A stretch of 64,000 nucleotides of DNA. Origin: Caldilineaceae bacterium SB0661_bin_34 (GTDB lineage Bacteria > Chloroflexota > Anaerolineae > Caldilineales > Caldilineaceae). The notes below the pieces were generated by a model that saw only the letters and a program-made list of their open reading frames with translations, made no database searches and had not been told where the DNA came from. Where the stretch lies: the NCBI GenBank assembly GCA_009841145.1, contig VXMJ01000057.1, positions 62,001-126,000 of the forward strand. The letters are read 5' to 3'. Within the stretch, counting starts at the first letter, position 1. Each line of letters opens with the position of its first letter. Below, one piece after another: positions 18,160-28,460 of the stretch. A program made the translations under genes and the position numbers.

Positions 18160-18969
18160 CTACGGTTTCAGAGCACGCAAGAACAGGACCGGAGGGATAT
18201 CCGGCATCGACCCGTACGACAGGGGCCGGAACGATTCTTCGGTCGGCGGGAAGGACGGCTCCACCAAGCCATTGATAACCAGACCCGCGGCCGTGAGGTG
18301 GCCTACTATGGCCTGTAGGGACCGATGGAAGTAGTAGTGGGTTTCTGGTTGCGTGGGGATCCCGTGGGCCCTGTATGGCTCCACATTCAAGTAGCGGTGG
18401 ACCATGACACTATTCCGTTGCCCGGTGATGCCTTGTGCAGCTACGAGTTCCGCGTCGGGAGTGATAAAACAGGGATGCTGTTGGGAAATCACCCAGACTC
18501 CTCCAGAACGCAACATTGATGCCACTTGTCGGCACATCAGATCCACGACGGCCACGTCCATGAACAACATGTTGCAGACCACTGCGTCGAACCATGTGTG
18601 GCGCCGATGCAATTCCGCCCAGCCCTCTTCGCTGGTGACATCCAGACGTAGGACCTCACAACCGGGATTGCGTCGGGAGGCAATGTTTACAAACGATTCC
18701 GCTCCGTCCGTGGCAACAACGTCCGCTCCCGCCCGTCGCAGGTCGCGGGTGTACAGACCCGCGCCGCATCCCAACTCCAGGATCTTGCGGCCGCGAACCG
18801 GCTCCAGCAATTCCATGGCAACGGGCCGAACCAGAACGTTGTGAAAATCGTTGCCGCGGTCGCCCATGTAGGCATCCCAACATTCGGCGATCCGTTGCCA
18901 AACGGCCAAGGCGTCCCGGTTGTACTCCGGCCACTGGCCGTCGCGGAGCGAGTTTGCAGACGTGCTCAC
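18160..18969 (-). CDS. Class I SAM-dependent methyltransferase
   Basis: The 269-residue protein carries the SAM-binding motif ILELGCGAGLYTRDLRRAGADVVATDGAESF and motif IV-like FDAVVCNMLFMDV. The C-terminal half (HYYFHRSLQAIVGHLTAAG, EPSFP) is like the UbiE/COQ5-type small-molecule methyltransferases. The substrate is unknown. The GTG start at 18969 overlaps the stop of the SRPBCC gene upstream (GTGA), so they are translationally coupled and may act on the same compound. Confidence 0.85.
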   Translation of the reverse strand: MSTSANSLRDGQWPEYNRDALAVWQRIAECWDAYMGDRGNDFHNVLVRPVAMELLEPVRGRKILELGCGAGLYTRDLRRAGADVVATDGAESFVNIASRRNPGCEVLRLDVTSEEGWAELHRRHTWFDAVVCNMLFMDVAVVDLMCRQVASMLRSGGVWVISQQHPCFITPDAELVAAQGITGQRNSVMVHRYLNVEPYRAHGIPTQPETHYYFHRSLQAIVGHLTAAGLVINGLVEPSFPPTEESFRPLSYGSMPDIPPVLFLRALKP

Positions 18970-19379
18970 AGGGCCTCCGCACAGTGCCGAAACGCGGCCA
19001 TGGCCCGTGTCAGTTTTTCCGTTCTGGCTGGATGGGTGATCGGTCCGAGCCAGGCGGCAGGGCCATGCCAGGTTTCCCTAACCTTCGCCTGACACCCCCC
19101 AACCGAATCCTCGACCTCAAAGACAAGCACGGCGGTTGAAGACCATATCCGCACCTCAATTACCGCCATGCTCGGCTCCGCCGCCAGCCGCACACAGGCC
19201 AGTAGCACTCCCCATCTGCTGTCAAGCCTCAGCATGGAACCATCCGCCCACGGCTTCCCCTCCACCCACGCCGCGTGCCGGATGCCGTCGTACCACGCCG
19301 GCCAGGCAGACGTATCCGTGAAAACCGACCATGCTCGATTTCGGCTGGCTTGGATGAATGTACTCGCACTTGCCTGCAT
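18966..19379 (-). CDS. SRPBCC (START/Bet v1-like) domain protein
   Basis: The 137 residues begin with SASTFIQASRNRAWSVFTDTSAWPAWYDGIRHAAW, the pattern of polyketide cyclase/dehydrase-type SRPBCC proteins, which bind hydrophobic ligands in a deep cavity. No catalytic motif is known for this subfamily. It is the first gene of a two-gene unit with the methyltransferase, which suggests a ligand carrier or cyclase role. The ATG at 19379 faces the CCA-type gene across a 165-base divergent gap with no clear promoter. Confidence 0.7.
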   Translation of the reverse strand: MQASASTFIQASRNRAWSVFTDTSAWPAWYDGIRHAAWVEGKPWADGSMLRLDSRWGVLLACVRLAAEPSMAVIEVRIWSSTAVLVFEVEDSVGGCQAKVRETWHGPAAWLGPITHPARTEKLTRAMAAFRHCAEAL

Positions 19380-19544
19380 AATGGCTCAGACCACCGGGAA
19401 TCGCAGAACTGCACCAGCCGGTGCAGTTTGCCAGTTTCGATCGCAAACCGGAAGCCATCCTGCCCCACTTCCACCTCGACAGGCAGTTTCCGGGGAGCAT
19501 GACGGAGTGTGTCAAATGCAATCGATGTCCGGGCGAAGCCTGCC

Positions 19545-21011
19545 ATGACGCCTCTCAATGCCTGTGAAATCCATCTGACGCTCCGCCCCGAGCAGTCCCG
19601 GGTTCTGGACCGGTTCCTGGAGGCATGGGGGCCTCCGGTTTGGATTGTGGGTGGCATGGTCCGCGACCGCCTCCTCGGAATTGCGCCCGGGCACGACCTT
19701 GACTTGGCCGTACCGCGATCGAGCCCATTGGAGAACCAACGCTGGATCCCCGACGGCTGGCACATCTTTTGCCTGGATCCCCGCAGGCAGATCTGGCGAT
19801 TGGCATCACGCCCGCCATCCGAGCAGGAGCCGGTTGGAACAATCGATTTGGTCGTCTTGGGAGGCGGCTGCATTGAAACCGATCTTGGACAGCGCGACTT
19901 TCGTGTGAATGCCATGGCGGTCCAGGTCAAGTCGGTTGTCGGCACGCATGTAACCGGCACGCTGGTCGATCCCTTCGGGGGACGGGTTGATCTTGCCCAA
20001 CGCACGGTAGTCCCCGTTTCCGAACGCAACCTGTTGTCCGATCCCTTGCGCATGCTCAGAGGCGTCCGGCTATCCCACGACCTCGGGCTGAAGCTGTCGG
20101 CGGAATTGCGGTTGTTCATAGGGCAACATGGCCACCTCGCTGGACAGGCTGCGCGAGAACGGATAGGGCCGGAAGTGTGGAAGCTGGTAACCAGTTCCGC
20201 CTCGTCCATTCGTGATGTCGCACACGACCTGAACGAGCTGAACCTCTGGCCACTGGTTGCCGACAGGGAAGGCGGAACGTTCATCCTGTCCGAGAACGAT
20301 GTGCGCTGGCTTTCTCGTTTGCAGGCGTGGACAAGATCAACGAAATCGGACCGGAGCCAGGGCGAACGGAACCCGAATCCTATGGAACCGGACATCGATG
20401 CGGTGATCGACCTTCAGCAGATGGCTCGCGGGTATCTGGGTCCAGGGCGCCTGCGCGGTGACTGGTGGGTCTTGGCCGCCCTCCTTTGGCTGATCCTCCC
20501 GGACACGACTGCGGCCAGTCCAGGTGCCGGCATGAAGCGCTGGGGTAGACGATGCGCCTTTGCCACTACGGAGCAGCGGTGGCTGGGTTCTGTCGGCGCG
20601 GCCCTCGACCATGTGTGGAGACGGTGGGTACATCCGCCCAATCATCGCCATGCCCGGGAGCCGACGGTGATTGAGTGCCACCGTTTGATGGAGAAGACCG
20701 GCTGGCACCTTGGCCTGCCTGCGTTGCAGGATGCATGCGCAATCGCAGCGCCGTTGGCCAGGGCAATCGGAGCCGGGGCGCACTCCCGCCTGACGGCAAT
20801 CCAGCATGCCGTCAATCATCTGTGGGGACTTGGTCAATTTGGACCAGTGCGGCCGCTGGCAACGGGGCGGGATCTCCTGACCTGGTATGCCCTGGCGCCG
20901 GGCCCGAAAGTCGGACGATTGCTGACCCTCCTCGTCGAGGCCCAGGTGATGGGCCGCGTCACCTCGCCCACCGAAGCGCGGGAGTTCCTTGATGGTTTGC
21001 TGTACCATTGA
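19545..21011 (+). CDS. CCA tRNA nucleotidyltransferase / poly(A) polymerase family protein
   Basis: Class II nucleotidyltransferase features are present in the N-terminal half: WIVGGMVRDRLLG (G36-G37...R40-D41), the metal-binding HDLDLAV (D51, D53), QRDFRVNAMAV, and SDPLRMLRGVRL for tRNA and nucleotide recognition. The C-terminal half is helical and divergent. The family adds CCA or A residues to RNA 3' ends. The tRNA-Gly in this window lacks an encoded CCA, so an active enzyme is needed in the cell. The start could also be GTG at 19509. Confidence 0.83.
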   Translation: MTPLNACEIHLTLRPEQSRVLDRFLEAWGPPVWIVGGMVRDRLLGIAPGHDLDLAVPRSSPLENQRWIPDGWHIFCLDPRRQIWRLASRPPSEQEPVGTIDLVVLGGGCIETDLGQRDFRVNAMAVQVKSVVGTHVTGTLVDPFGGRVDLAQRTVVPVSERNLLSDPLRMLRGVRLSHDLGLKLSAELRLFIGQHGHLAGQAARERIGPEVWKLVTSSASSIRDVAHDLNELNLWPLVADREGGTFILSENDVRWLSRLQAWTRSTKSDRSQGERNPNPMEPDIDAVIDLQQMARGYLGPGRLRGDWWVLAALLWLILPDTTAASPGAGMKRWGRRCAFATTEQRWLGSVGAALDHVWRRWVHPPNHRHAREPTVIECHRLMEKTGWHLGLPALQDACAIAAPLARAIGAGAHSRLTAIQHAVNHLWGLGQFGPVRPLATGRDLLTWYALAPGPKVGRLLTLLVEAQVMGRVTSPTEAREFLDGLLYH

Positions 21012-21086
21012 AGTGCAACCGATCCTGTCCAAGGACCAGACACCTCCCGACCGCAACGTCGGACCTGCAATGGCACAAGCTAGTTC

Positions 21087-22424
21087 ATGGGACTGATCGC
21101 GATCCTGGGTTCGATTGTCGCGATTGTCCTGTTGATTGCCTTTTGCGTCGCAGCTGAAATCTCCCTGGCAGGTTCGCGGCGTTCCCGAATCCAACAGCTG
21201 CAGGATGACGGCAATGTCCTCGCCGACAAGGTGGGCGGCATCATTCACAATCCCAGTCAGCTCAGCGCCTACATTTCGAGCTGCCAAATCAGCATCACGA
21301 TTTGCACTGTCTTGCTGGGGTTTGTGGGGCAAGCCGGCGTCGCGCCCCGCATTGAGCCACTCCTGTTGCAACTCGGCCTGAATGCGGCCACCGCCACCTC
21401 GCTGGCGGTCGGATCGACACTCGTGGTCCTGTCGATAAGCGAGGTGTTCCTGGGCGAACTGGTACCCAAGAACCTGGGCATCCGCATCCCAGAGCGGCTG
21501 GCCATGGTCACCGTGACCTACCTGCGGGCCTACCATTTCCTGTTCAAGCCGTTCCTGTGGATCTTCAACCTGTTCAATCGCGCGATCCTGTTCCTAATCC
21601 GGGTCAAGGTTACGCACCAGCACGGCCTGGTGTTGACCGACCAGGAAATCCGGCGGATATCCAGGGAGAGTCAGGCACAGGGCCAGTTCGACTGGGACGA
21701 AGGTGGCGCCATCGACCGTACACTCAACATCGACAAGGAACCGGTCTTGGCCAAGATGGTGGTGCGGGAACACATTTTCGCGGCCCCCGAGTGGACAACG
21801 CCGGACCTGCAGCAGGATCTTCTGGCGAACTCCCCCTATTCCCGCATGCCGGTCTTTGATGGCTCCCTGGACAACCTGACCCGTACCGTCCACCTGCGAG
21901 ACCTCATGTGCAGTCCGGCTCCGCGACCGGACGACGATCCGGGACCCTTTCCCGCCTTCGCGGAGGATGTCAAGGTGGACGATGCTCTGGCGGACATGTT
22001 GCATAACAAGGTGCATCTGGCCGTGGTTCGGGATGATTTGGGCGCGACCGCCGGGATCATTACGTTGGAACAGCTGGTGGAAGCCGTCGTCGGGGATATA
22101 CACGACGAGTTCGACGAGGAGGAGCCGCCGCCCTTCCGGTTCGTTAACAACGACGTGCTGTTTATCGAAGCGTCGGTGGATGCAACATTGCTCGCGGCCG
22201 CGTTCGGGAGTGGGGACGGCAGCCTGGACACCGACGCACTCCCGCTTGAACCATCTCCGGATGCGCCGGCCCCCATGGAGGGCATCCCGCACCGGGGCCT
22301 TCGCCGGGCAGGCCCCGGTGCGGCCGACGGCTATTTTGTGAACGCCACCGAGGAGACGGTCAGGCTGGCACTGCAACTGCAGTCGGATCCCGCCGGCCCG
22401 GGTTTCGAACACGGAGCCCTGTGA
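21087..22424 (+). CDS. CNNM/CorC (hemolysin-related) membrane protein 1
   Basis: The 445 residues start with a DUF21/CNNM membrane domain (about 1-170; CQISITICTVLLGFVGQ and EVFLGELVPKNLGIR are its signature segments). A CBS-domain pair follows (about 195-335), ending in GIITLEQLVEAVVGDIHDEFDEE. The C-terminal CorC_HlyC domain is reduced and interrupted by a Pro/Ala-rich stretch. Members are linked to magnesium or sodium transport. The stop overlaps the next gene's ATG (TGATG), so the two similar proteins are probably made together. Confidence 0.87.
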   Translation: MGLIAILGSIVAIVLLIAFCVAAEISLAGSRRSRIQQLQDDGNVLADKVGGIIHNPSQLSAYISSCQISITICTVLLGFVGQAGVAPRIEPLLLQLGLNAATATSLAVGSTLVVLSISEVFLGELVPKNLGIRIPERLAMVTVTYLRAYHFLFKPFLWIFNLFNRAILFLIRVKVTHQHGLVLTDQEIRRISRESQAQGQFDWDEGGAIDRTLNIDKEPVLAKMVVREHIFAAPEWTTPDLQQDLLANSPYSRMPVFDGSLDNLTRTVHLRDLMCSPAPRPDDDPGPFPAFAEDVKVDDALADMLHNKVHLAVVRDDLGATAGIITLEQLVEAVVGDIHDEFDEEEPPPFRFVNNDVLFIEASVDATLLAAAFGSGDGSLDTDALPLEPSPDAPAPMEGIPHRGLRRAGPGAADGYFVNATEETVRLALQLQSDPAGPGFEHGAL

Positions 22425-23788
22425 TGGAAGCACTGGTTCCGATCGTGCTGATTGCCTTGTTCGTGGCGGCCAACGGTTTCTTCGTCGCGGCGGAATTTTC
22501 CGTGATGCTGGCCCCCTACCCACGCATCGAGAGCAGGGAGGAGGCTGGACACCGGCAGGCCGCCTACATCCTGACCATCCTGCGGGACAAGGAACGCCGC
22601 AACGACTTCATCGCCACGGCCCAGATAGGGATCACGTTGGCCAGTATGGGCCTGGGCATATATGCCGAGGAGCGCGTGGCGCACTGGTTGCATGAGGTTC
22701 TGCACCTGCCGTGGCTGTCGGAGCACGCAGCCACCACGGCCGCGCTGGTCATCGCCGTTGGCAGTCTGTCGTTCCTGCATGTCGTCGTGGGCGAAATGGT
22801 TCCGCAGACCATTGCCGTCCAGATGCCGGAATCGGTGGTGCTGGCGGTGGCCGGCACGATGCGGGTCTGCGAAATGCTTCTGAAACCCATGGCGCGCCAG
22901 CTGAATCGTGCAGCCGACTTTCTCATCACCAGATCACCCGTGCCCGTGGACCAGGACGACGGGCTAGCCTATTCCAAGGAGGAGATCCAGATCCTGATTG
23001 AGGAGAGCTACCACGCCGACCACATCGAGGAGGACGAGTTCGGCTACCTGGAACGGATTGGGAACTTCGACGACCGCACCGTCAACGAAGTGATGACTCC
23101 CCGCACGCGGGTTGTGGGCATCCAGGAGGATGCAACCTACGCGGATGTGATCGAGGTAATACGGGAAGCCGGCCAGTCCCGCTATCCCATCTACGGAAGC
23201 AACCTGGACGACATCAAGGGGATACTCCACTTCAAGCAGCTGGCGCGGCTGGACCGCAGCGCCGAGTTTCGTCTCGTCGATATCATCACCAGGGTGCCGG
23301 ACGGGGATCAGGACCAGGAGACAGGTGCCTTGGTGGTCCCAGGCTCCACACCGTTGCCCCAAATGCTGAAGCTGTTCCAGTCGCGGGGAGCCTACATGGC
23401 GGTGGTGCAGGACGAATTCCAAGGAACGGCGGGATTGGTGACCCTGGAAGACCTGATGGAGGAAATCTTCGGTGAAATCGAAGATGAATCAGACCTCGAG
23501 GCAAGCCGCGTTCGGGAGGCACCCCGGCTCGAGGTCCGGTCCCGGACCACCGTGGTGGCCCGGCTCGACGTTCCAGTGAACGAACTCCCCGAGGATTTCG
23601 CGGAAGCACTGGGAGAGACCAAAGGCGAGGCGGAAACCATAAGCGGGATGATCATGAACGCGATCGACAGAGTTCCGGAGAGGGGAGACGAAACCCGCCT
23701 GGGGAAGGTCTTCGTACGCGTGGAGGGCGAACCGCCGGACTTGCTGGCCTTGCTGAAGCTGTCACCATCCAAGCCCTCGGGCAACTGA
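22424..23788 (+). CDS. CNNM/CorC (hemolysin-related) membrane protein 2
   Basis: The 454-residue protein has a CNNM membrane domain (AANGFFVAAEFSVM at the start, ATAQIGITLASMGLG, VVGEMVPQTIAVQ). Two CBS domains (VMTPRTRVVGIQ... and GLVTLEDLMEEIFGEIEDE) and a complete C-terminal CorC_HlyC domain (LEVRSRTTVVARLDV, SGMIMNAI) follow. It is the better preserved partner of the gene before it. The pair may form a heteromeric ion-transport or sensing complex, which is inference from the overlap and shared fold. Confidence 0.9.
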   Translation: MEALVPIVLIALFVAANGFFVAAEFSVMLAPYPRIESREEAGHRQAAYILTILRDKERRNDFIATAQIGITLASMGLGIYAEERVAHWLHEVLHLPWLSEHAATTAALVIAVGSLSFLHVVVGEMVPQTIAVQMPESVVLAVAGTMRVCEMLLKPMARQLNRAADFLITRSPVPVDQDDGLAYSKEEIQILIEESYHADHIEEDEFGYLERIGNFDDRTVNEVMTPRTRVVGIQEDATYADVIEVIREAGQSRYPIYGSNLDDIKGILHFKQLARLDRSAEFRLVDIITRVPDGDQDQETGALVVPGSTPLPQMLKLFQSRGAYMAVVQDEFQGTAGLVTLEDLMEEIFGEIEDESDLEASRVREAPRLEVRSRTTVVARLDVPVNELPEDFAEALGETKGEAETISGMIMNAIDRVPERGDETRLGKVFVRVEGEPPDLLALLKLSPSKPSGN

Positions 23789-23877
23789 CGGCCGACGAGA
23801 ACCCAAGAACCCAAGTTGCGGTGTACAGGGCAGCCTGTGCACCGCCTACACCTTCCACACCCGTGCAGGATCCCCAC

Positions 23878-25275
23878 ATGGCCCCGAACCGCCGCATGTC
23901 GAGGCTCTTCAAACTGATATACGGTTCAGGAGAGTGGATTCCGGCCATCACCTCAACCAGCCGCTCCCTGATCCTGAACTACTTTCTGGTGACCGTAGTC
24001 GGCCTCAAGCCGGGAATTGTGGGCGTGATCCTGATGATTGGCCGCATTTGGGACGCGATCAACGATCCGCTGGTGGGACTCATCAGCGACCGGTTGCAGA
24101 CCCGATGGGGACGCCGCCGTCCCCTGATGCTGGCGGCCGCCGTGCCCATGATGGTGCTGTTCGCCCTGTTGTGGACAAAACCCTTCGACAATCAGTGGAG
24201 CCTGTTCGCTTGGTTTGTCGTGATTTCCGTGGTGCTCGACACCGCCATCACCGTGTTTTCGGTGCCCCACACGGCCCTGGTGGCGGAATTGTCCAGTGAC
24301 TACGAAGAACGGATTGACCTCAGCGTTTGGCGCAACGCCTTCTTTATCCTGGGCGCCCTCGTCATCGCGGCCCTGTTCAAAACTTTGGCGGAAGACTGGC
24401 TGGGCATGCTGGGCGGGGAGTCCAACGTTTTCCGCGGCTACATGTTGGCCGGGTGGCTGTTCGGTGCATCCCTGCTAGTGGCGCCAGTCCTCAACTTCAT
24501 CACGGTCAAGGAACCGGCCAATGTAGTATCCGAAGTTCCTATCAGCGTGACGGAGGGACTCAGAACCGCCTACCGCAATCGTCCCTTCACCCTGCTGTCG
24601 AGCGCCTATTTCTTCGCACTGACCGGACTTGAGGTTGTCATCGCCACGTTTGTCTGGTACTTGCAGATTGTTTTGAGGGCGACACCGCTCCTGGAGGCAC
24701 TGTTGCCGGCGGTGCTGCTGGGTTCGTCCCTGCTGGCTCTGCCCCTGGTCAACCTGCTGGTCAGGAAACTGGGCAAGCTCAAGGCATATATATTCTGCGG
24801 CTTCCTTTGGATTGCTACGCTGCCGGCATACGCCCTGTATCCACAGGGAGCCGCCGACACGTTTCTCTATTTTTGCGTCTGGCTGGGATTCACATACGCA
24901 GCCGGCATCACCATTCCGTGGGCCATGCTGCCCGATGTTCTCGAGTACGACGAACTGCAAACCGGTAACCGCAGCGAAGGGCTGTTCACAGCCTACATGG
25001 TCTTTTTCCGCAAGTTGGGAGGTGCCGTGGCAGTATTCGTCGCCAATCTCATCCTTGCACAGGCCGGCTTCATCGAGGCCACGTACGGCACCGGCATCGA
25101 GCAGCCCCAGTCGGTGGTGACTGCCCTGCGGCTCTTGTCCGGTGTGCTGCCAACATTGTTGGTGGCGATTGGCATCTTCGTCATTCGCAAATACCCGATC
25201 ACGCGTGATCGCCATCGTGCACTGCTGGCCGAGCTGGACGAGCGCCGACAGAACAACCCCGTTGTCGCTGACTGA
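23878..25275 (+). CDS. GPH-family (MFS) sugar:cation symporter
   Basis: The 465-residue protein has about 12 hydrophobic segments. The N-terminal region shows the glycoside-pentoside-hexuronide pattern: GRIWDAINDPLVGLISDRLQTRWGRRRP, then FSVPHTALVAELSSDYEER and VWRNAFF. The second half holds LPDVLEYDELQTGNRSEG, also typical of the family (LacY-unrelated MelB type). It should import a glycoside, pentose or hexuronide with H+ or Na+. A hexuronide would fit the GH2 beta-glucuronidase and XylA elsewhere in the window, but that is only inference. ATG 23878 was chosen over a longer frame. Confidence 0.87.
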   Translation: MAPNRRMSRLFKLIYGSGEWIPAITSTSRSLILNYFLVTVVGLKPGIVGVILMIGRIWDAINDPLVGLISDRLQTRWGRRRPLMLAAAVPMMVLFALLWTKPFDNQWSLFAWFVVISVVLDTAITVFSVPHTALVAELSSDYEERIDLSVWRNAFFILGALVIAALFKTLAEDWLGMLGGESNVFRGYMLAGWLFGASLLVAPVLNFITVKEPANVVSEVPISVTEGLRTAYRNRPFTLLSSAYFFALTGLEVVIATFVWYLQIVLRATPLLEALLPAVLLGSSLLALPLVNLLVRKLGKLKAYIFCGFLWIATLPAYALYPQGAADTFLYFCVWLGFTYAAGITIPWAMLPDVLEYDELQTGNRSEGLFTAYMVFFRKLGGAVAVFVANLILAQAGFIEATYGTGIEQPQSVVTALRLLSGVLPTLLVAIGIFVIRKYPITRDRHRALLAELDERRQNNPVVAD

Positions 25276-25326
25276 CGCCAAGAATTCGCTAACGGCGGCC
25301 CGCGCCTTGGTCCATCCGACTCACTC

Positions 25327-28300
25327 GTGCCGCACTCCGTCACCATGCCTCCCGTACCCAACGAACCACTGAATATCTACGGTCTGCACGACGCGGGCGG
25401 CGAGCATCTCTTCGAAGAGGCCGACGTACACGGCTGGGTGGTGTTCAACGAATTCATCGGCATGGACGACGCCGACCGTTCCGGTGTGGACTACAGTGCC
25501 TGGTCGGAACGCGGCTATGGCGTCATTGTCAAACTGCAATTGGGTTTCAATCCGGACGGCACGCTTCCGGCGGTCGACAACCACCTGAAATTCGCCCGGC
25601 GATGCGGCCGGTTCGTTAAGGTCTCCCGTGGCTGCAGTCACTGGGTGATTGGGAACGAGTTCAACAATTGGGTCGCGCGCCCTGGCGCCGACGCACGCGC
25701 CCGGATATCCCTGCTCAAGGACGTGAAGGACCCGGCACAGGTACAGGCCGTGCTGCGGGCCCTGCCCGAGCGCTTTGACGCACTCCATCCTGATGGGACC
25801 GCGACCAACCTGGCCACCGTCGGTGAAGCCATGCACCCGGATCGCTATGTCGCCTGTTTCAGGCAGTGCAGGGAGGCCATCCACCAAGCCGACCCGGATG
25901 CACTCGTCATTACGGGGGCCGTTACTCCATGGAACACCCACACCCGCTATGCGGGCAACGAGAGCGGTGACTGGATCACCTATTTCAGCGACATCCTGAA
26001 CCGGCTGGGACCCCAGGGTTGCGATGGCATTGCGCTGCATGCCTTCACGGTCACGGACGATCCCGCCGACGTTACCGCCGATGCTTGGATTCCCGAACGC
26101 TCGCCACGCCGCCGCAGCGGCTTCAGGGCCTACCGCGACTTTATGCGCGGAATTCCGTACCACATGCGCCAACTGCCCGTATACATTGTGGAGGCGGACC
26201 AATTCCAATCCTGGAGCCCACGGCAAAACGGATGGGTGCAGGCGGTCTACCGCGAAATCAACGGTTGGAACGAAGGTCCGGGGCACCAGCAAATCCGTTG
26301 TGCCGCCCTGTTCCGGTGGGCGGCCAGTCCCGGCGGCCGCTGGCAACTCTCCACATCCGCGGCTGTCTTGGCGGACACCGCCGCGGCCCTCAACCAGCAA
26401 TATGCATGGGATCCACAAAAGGCTCCCCTGCTCAACCCCGAACAGCCCGATGCCTCCGCCAGCCTGTCCCCCGGCAATGTAATTAGGACCATCGGCGACA
26501 TCAACCTGCGGGCCGTGCCCGGATTCGTGGGTTCGCCCCCGGACGCCATCGTGACGAAGCTTCCGTCGGGCCAGCAGTGCCTGATTGTCGACGGACCCGA
26601 ACAGGTGGACCGGCTGATTTGGTGGCGCGTCACGGTCACGGTGTCCGACCGCACCCAGGTTGACGGCTGGCTGGCACAAGCCGGCGTGGATGCGCAGCCG
26701 TTCATCGCCAGGGTATCCGGCGCCCCGGACTTGGCGGCCCCGTTCGATCCGGTGCCAATCCCGGACACGGACGCCATGGCACCAGGTACCTACTTCCTTG
26801 TCCAGCGACCCACCGAACTGCGGCGCACGCCAGGCACCCGGGCCAAGGAGGCGGACGACCTGTTGGGCACCGTCCCCACAGGGACTCCGGGTCTCGTGCA
26901 GGAAGGCCCCTTGTACGTAGAGGACAGTATCTGGTGGCGCGTGCGCGCGGCCTGGCCGGAAGGCAGCGACTCGACAGGGTGGCTTCGAGAGGAAACCGAC
27001 CGCAACAAGCGCAACCTGCAGGTCATCGCCGTGCCCGGAACCCCGGCCATCCCCGAACCCAGGTTTGCCGTTGGCGACACCGTTTGGGTATGGCGCAATG
27101 CCCTCCTGCGCCGTTTGCCCGGGACCTCCAACCAGGCAATCGACGACATCGTCATGCAACTGGCTCCCGGCATGTCGTTGACCGTGGAAAGCGGCCCGCG
27201 CATGGAAGACAGACTGGTGTGGTGGCAGGTGGTCACTCATCCGGCGGTTGAGCCCGTGCTGCGCGGATGGGTCTCGGACATGACGTCGACCGGCTACGAC
27301 CTCCTTCAGGACACTGCCCCGAACCTACCCGGTCGGGACAGGCAAGCGCTCCAGCCTGGCGACAGCATCTGGGTGATTGCCGCAAGCCCGATGCGACGCA
27401 CCCCGGGGCTGGACGGGGATGCGGGCTACGATGTACTTGGTGAAGTGTCCCGCAACACGTTGTGTACGGTCCTGGGCCATCCACAGGGGGTGGGCGGAAT
27501 CGCTTGGTGGCTGCTGGCAGTGGCCACGGATGAACAGGACCGGATGTGGGGATGGGTGGCCCAGAGTGCACCTGACGGCACGCCGCAGATGGGAACCAAT
27601 CCGCTGCCCGAGGTCAGTCCTCCCGTCCCGCGCCGTGCGCCCAGCGCCCGGGAACGTCGGACCTTCGCCAACGGTGACCGCGTCATGAACATCCAATCGG
27701 ACGTCCTGCGGATGCGCAGGACTCCCGGCCAGGTCGGCAAGCCGGATTCGGACATCATCGGACGTGCGCCGTCCCGCAGCACCCTGCTCGTCAATGGCGG
27801 GCCGGAAATCAGGGACAATCTCCGCTGGTGGTGGACGGACATGGTTATCCCGCCTTCGAACCAGCCGTCGGGCTGGGTTGCCGAAGGTTCGCAGAGCGGA
27901 CTGCGCCTGCTGGCTTACGACTTCCTGGCCGACCACATCGACATCGCCACTCCGTTTCCGGGCCGTTTCCCGATGTCCCAGGGCTGGGGCACCAACCCGC
28001 AGTTCTACAGTCGATTTACCTACGGCGGGGTCCCCATGCGGGGCCACAACGGCCTTGACTTCGCCTTGCCGGTAGGCACACCGTTGCTGGCGACCGATGC
28101 CGGCAAGATCACCCGAACCGATTTCGGTGTGGGCGGTTTCGGCAAGTTCGTTCTCATGGAACATGACTGGGGGGAATCGGTGTACGCGCACATGAGCGAG
28201 TTCTCGGTCAGTGTCGGGCAGACCGTCGGGCGTGGCGCCACCCTGGGACTTTCGGGCAACACGGGTGCCAGTACGGGACCCCACCTACACTTTGGCATAC

Positions 28301-28446
28301 GGATTCTGCCGTATCGCAGACCCGATGGCTGGGGCGGGTTCTGCAACCCGGCCCAATTCATGTCGCAGGACATTTTCCGCAATCGTCCGGTGGCCATGGA
28401 GCCGTCCCCGCCCGGCGTGGAGAGCGACTCCAACATCCTTCCCTGA
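25327..28446 (+). CDS. Glycosidase-like barrel + five SH3-like repeats + M23 peptidase
   Basis: The 1039-residue protein is built of three parts. Residues 15-360 look like a clan-A glycoside hydrolase barrel, with a putative acid/base in WVIGNEF (E111) and nucleophile in VYIVEAD (E289). Residues 380-880 hold five bacterial SH3-like repeats starting near 384, 487, 583, 679 and 784, each with an LR-x-xPG motif, a WW(R) core and a closing GW. Residues 890-1010 are an M23/LytM domain with zinc ligands H907, D911 (HNGLD) and H988 (HLH), so it should cut peptidoglycan cross-bridges. No signal peptide or membrane segment is seen. A PP2C gene follows 14 bases downstream. Confidence 0.85.
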   Translation: MPHSVTMPPVPNEPLNIYGLHDAGGEHLFEEADVHGWVVFNEFIGMDDADRSGVDYSAWSERGYGVIVKLQLGFNPDGTLPAVDNHLKFARRCGRFVKVSRGCSHWVIGNEFNNWVARPGADARARISLLKDVKDPAQVQAVLRALPERFDALHPDGTATNLATVGEAMHPDRYVACFRQCREAIHQADPDALVITGAVTPWNTHTRYAGNESGDWITYFSDILNRLGPQGCDGIALHAFTVTDDPADVTADAWIPERSPRRRSGFRAYRDFMRGIPYHMRQLPVYIVEADQFQSWSPRQNGWVQAVYREINGWNEGPGHQQIRCAALFRWAASPGGRWQLSTSAAVLADTAAALNQQYAWDPQKAPLLNPEQPDASASLSPGNVIRTIGDINLRAVPGFVGSPPDAIVTKLPSGQQCLIVDGPEQVDRLIWWRVTVTVSDRTQVDGWLAQAGVDAQPFIARVSGAPDLAAPFDPVPIPDTDAMAPGTYFLVQRPTELRRTPGTRAKEADDLLGTVPTGTPGLVQEGPLYVEDSIWWRVRAAWPEGSDSTGWLREETDRNKRNLQVIAVPGTPAIPEPRFAVGDTVWVWRNALLRRLPGTSNQAIDDIVMQLAPGMSLTVESGPRMEDRLVWWQVVTHPAVEPVLRGWVSDMTSTGYDLLQDTAPNLPGRDRQALQPGDSIWVIAASPMRRTPGLDGDAGYDVLGEVSRNTLCTVLGHPQGVGGIAWWLLAVATDEQDRMWGWVAQSAPDGTPQMGTNPLPEVSPPVPRRAPSARERRTFANGDRVMNIQSDVLRMRRTPGQVGKPDSDIIGRAPSRSTLLVNGGPEIRDNLRWWWTDMVIPPSNQPSGWVAEGSQSGLRLLAYDFLADHIDIATPFPGRFPMSQGWGTNPQFYSRFTYGGVPMRGHNGLDFALPVGTPLLATDAGKITRTDFGVGGFGKFVLMEHDWGESVYAHMSEFSVSVGQTVGRGATLGLSGNTGASTGPHLHFGIRILPYRRPDGWGGFCNPAQFMSQDIFRNRPVAMEPSPPGVESDSNILP

Positions 28447-28460
28447 ATCGATACTCCGCT

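Noticed and set aside
25321-27240. 639-codon frame antisense to the glycosidase-SH3-M23 gene
   Set aside because: Residue composition is His/Gly/Arg-rich and motif-free, while the sense frame has conserved domains.
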